Below are positions 13,489-14,206 of a stretch of 14,206 nucleotides of DNA, one piece after another. How positions within the stretch are numbered: position 1 is the first letter of the stretch; each line of letters opens with the position of its first letter. The translations under genes and the position numbers were made by a program. The stretch lies in contig JBBRHH010000094.1 of assembly GCA_038222915.1 (NCBI GenBank), forward strand, positions 1 through 14,206. The letters run 5' to 3'. The notes below the pieces were generated by a model. That model saw only the letters and a list, made by a program, of their open reading frames with translations. It was not told the DNA's origin and ran no database searches. Origin of the DNA: JBBRHH01 sp038222915. Its GTDB lineage: Bacteria; Planctomycetota; Phycisphaerae; Tepidisphaerales; Tepidisphaeraceae.

Positions 13489-13818
13489 ATGAAGAAGGTC
13501 TACGAAGCACGCGATCTGGCCGAAGCCGAACTGGTCAAGGGAATGATCGACTCCGAGGAAATCGAGGTCATGGTCCAGGACGGAGCCCTCCAGGGCGTTT
13601 TAGGCGAAGCCGCCACCAATTCCGAAGCCCTCCCGACGGTCTGGGTCAATGACGAAGACGTCACCCGGGCCGAAGCAATCGTCAACGACTTCCGAAAAGG
13701 CGGCACCGATTCCGACGCCTCCGCGACTGTCTGGACCTGCCCCAAATGCAGCGAAGTCCTCCAAGGCCAGTTCACAACCTGCTGGAACTGCGGCACCGAA
13801 CGCCCCTCAACCGTTTAG
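13489..13818 (+). CDS. DUF2007-type signal-transducing-like protein with zinc ribbon
   Basis: A 109-residue cytoplasmic protein. Residues 1-70 fit the DUF2007 fold: 'MKKVYEARDLAEAELVKGMIDSEEIEVMVQDGAL' then 'LPTVWVNDEDVTRAEAIVNDF', a ferredoxin-like alpha/beta domain found alone or joined to other small domains and of unknown role (family name 'putative signal transducing protein'). The C-terminal 30 residues add a zinc ribbon, C84-x2-C87 and C98-x2-C101. ATG 13489 has only a weak GGGTG upstream. The gene diverges from rplU across 83 bases, so both promoters lie in that short gap. An 8-base-arm hairpin follows the stop codon. Confidence 0.85.
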   Translation: MKKVYEARDLAEAELVKGMIDSEEIEVMVQDGALQGVLGEAATNSEALPTVWVNDEDVTRAEAIVNDFRKGGTDSDASATVWTCPKCSEVLQGQFTTCWNCGTERPSTV

Positions 13819-13820
13819 CC

Positions 13821-13844
13821 GCAACGCGTAGCGGAGCGCGTTGC
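13821..13844. repeat. Inverted repeat after the DUF2007-type gene
   Basis: GCAACGCG (13821-13828) and CGCGTTGC (13837-13844) are perfect complements around the 8-base loop TAGCGGAG, two bases past the stop codon at 13818. No T-tract follows. It could be a REP-like intergenic element or a stem that stabilises the message end. Confidence 0.5.
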
Positions 13845-13880
13845 ACAGACGTTGGCTCTGAAGGCACTCCAAAGAATGCG

Positions 13881-14072
13881 ATGCGTGAGATGTTCGGCCC
13901 CGGTGGCGTGGATCAACAGATCAGAGCAGCTATCTCCACCTGTTGGATGATGCTGCCAGAAGACAAGAGAAATGCCGAGGCGGTCGGGATCGAGGTGCGT
14001 CGAACTCGTCGGTGGCATTTGGGTTCAAGCCGAAATCCTGACACCGCCACGTTGCATTTGAGGCCAAAATGA
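13881..14072 (+). CDS. Small conserved planctomycete-type protein, unknown function
   Basis: A 63-residue product starting at ATG 13881 with 'MREMFGPGGVDQQIRAAISTCWMMLPEDKRNAEAV'. I recall very similar openings in small hypothetical proteins of Planctomycetota (MRE-x-FGP-x-x-VDQ-x-IR-x-AI...CWM-x-LP...), which usually continue with 'RRLVERAL-x-DL'. Here the end (RRTRRWHLGSSRNPDTATLHLRPK) departs from that, so the 3' part may have diverged or shifted frame. The TGA overlaps the ATG of the next gene (ATGA, 14069-14072), which suggests translational coupling and supports this frame. No strong ribosome site is seen. Function unknown. Confidence 0.55.
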   Translation: MREMFGPGGVDQQIRAAISTCWMMLPEDKRNAEAVGIEVRRTRRWHLGSSRNPDTATLHLRPK

Positions 14073-14206
14073 ATTCCCAAGAGCAAACGTCGAGCATCGA
14101 ACTGGAATACCGCACGCCGTTGCATGAACCAACTGGCCCTACGTCGTCTCACGTGCTTGCGACCGTCGCATGTTCGGTTCTCTGCCTCGTTTGCCTCGCA
14201 CTGGGG
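14069..14206 (+). CDS. N-terminal part of a membrane protein (runs off the window)
   Basis: Open from ATG 14069 to the window edge, 46 codons. GAGG (14060-14063) stands 5 bases before the ATG. The first 27 or so residues are polar (MNSQEQTSSIELEYRTPLHE...), followed by a hydrophobic run 'SHVLATVACSVLCLVCLALG' that looks like the first transmembrane helix. Its start overlaps the stop of the preceding small gene by four bases. Too little is present to name a family. Confidence 0.6.
   Translation, partial: MNSQEQTSSIELEYRTPLHEPTGPTSSHVLATVACSVLCLVCLALG

Overview
The window looks like chromosomal DNA of a GC-rich bacterium of the Planctomycetota, probably near the Phycisphaerae. The pointers are a membrane protein ending in a C-terminal CxxC zinc ribbon of a style common in that phylum, an export-signal fragment with the W-x-SGDW-x-AxNW start seen in planctomycete autotransporter or PEP-CTERM-like proteins, a small protein beginning with an FGPGGVDQQIR-type segment, an F0 subunit b with a cleavable-looking signal peptide, and a divergent sigma-70 protein. 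The assignment rests on family resemblance recalled without a search.

Left part (1-5847): the tail of a pyridoxamine-phosphate-oxidase-like protein; a membrane protein with discoidin-like and zinc-ribbon regions; on the minus strand a 598-residue ATP-dependent DNA ligase ending in a consensus beta-clamp-binding pentapeptide (QLSLF); a short fragment of an exported repeat protein; an unrecognised membrane-anchored protein of about 579 residues; and minus-strand nadD, which may be transcribed as a leaderless message.

Middle (5848-7813): a sigma-70 family factor whose region 2.3/2.4 lacks the usual tryptophan pair, closed by a strong intrinsic terminator. Two bases after the terminator T-tract begins a roughly 400-base 5' piece of a group IIC intron (GTGTGCC start, domain I to III-like motifs, no reverse transcriptase and no domain V). 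This matches the known insertion habit of class C introns. Next come a nested hairpin, a sigma-70-type promoter (TTGACC-N17-TAATCT) and a 20-base palindrome that together form the control region of the ATP synthase operon.

Right part (7814-12963): the operon atpZ-atpI-like-atpB-atpE-atpF-atpH-atpA, coding for the proton channel (a, c, b), the delta stalk and the alpha subunit. A terminator-like hairpin lies between atpE and atpF and could help set the excess of subunit c. Subunit a carries an unusual His-rich loop of about 70 residues. The operon stops after atpA: atpG, atpD and atpC are not here, and a convergent, apparently monocistronic rplU (L21) with its own promoter and terminator follows. 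To the right are a DUF2007-type protein with a zinc ribbon, a small planctomycete-type protein, and the start of a membrane protein coupled to it by an ATGA overlap.

The plus strand is G-rich up to about 7.5 kb and C-rich after about 8 kb, mostly regardless of gene direction. This may mark a replication-terminus or inversion boundary. I found no clearly new defence or biosynthetic system. The most notable points are the intron remnant at a terminator, the split ATP synthase operon with its control elements, the altered sigma factor and the clamp-tagged ligase.
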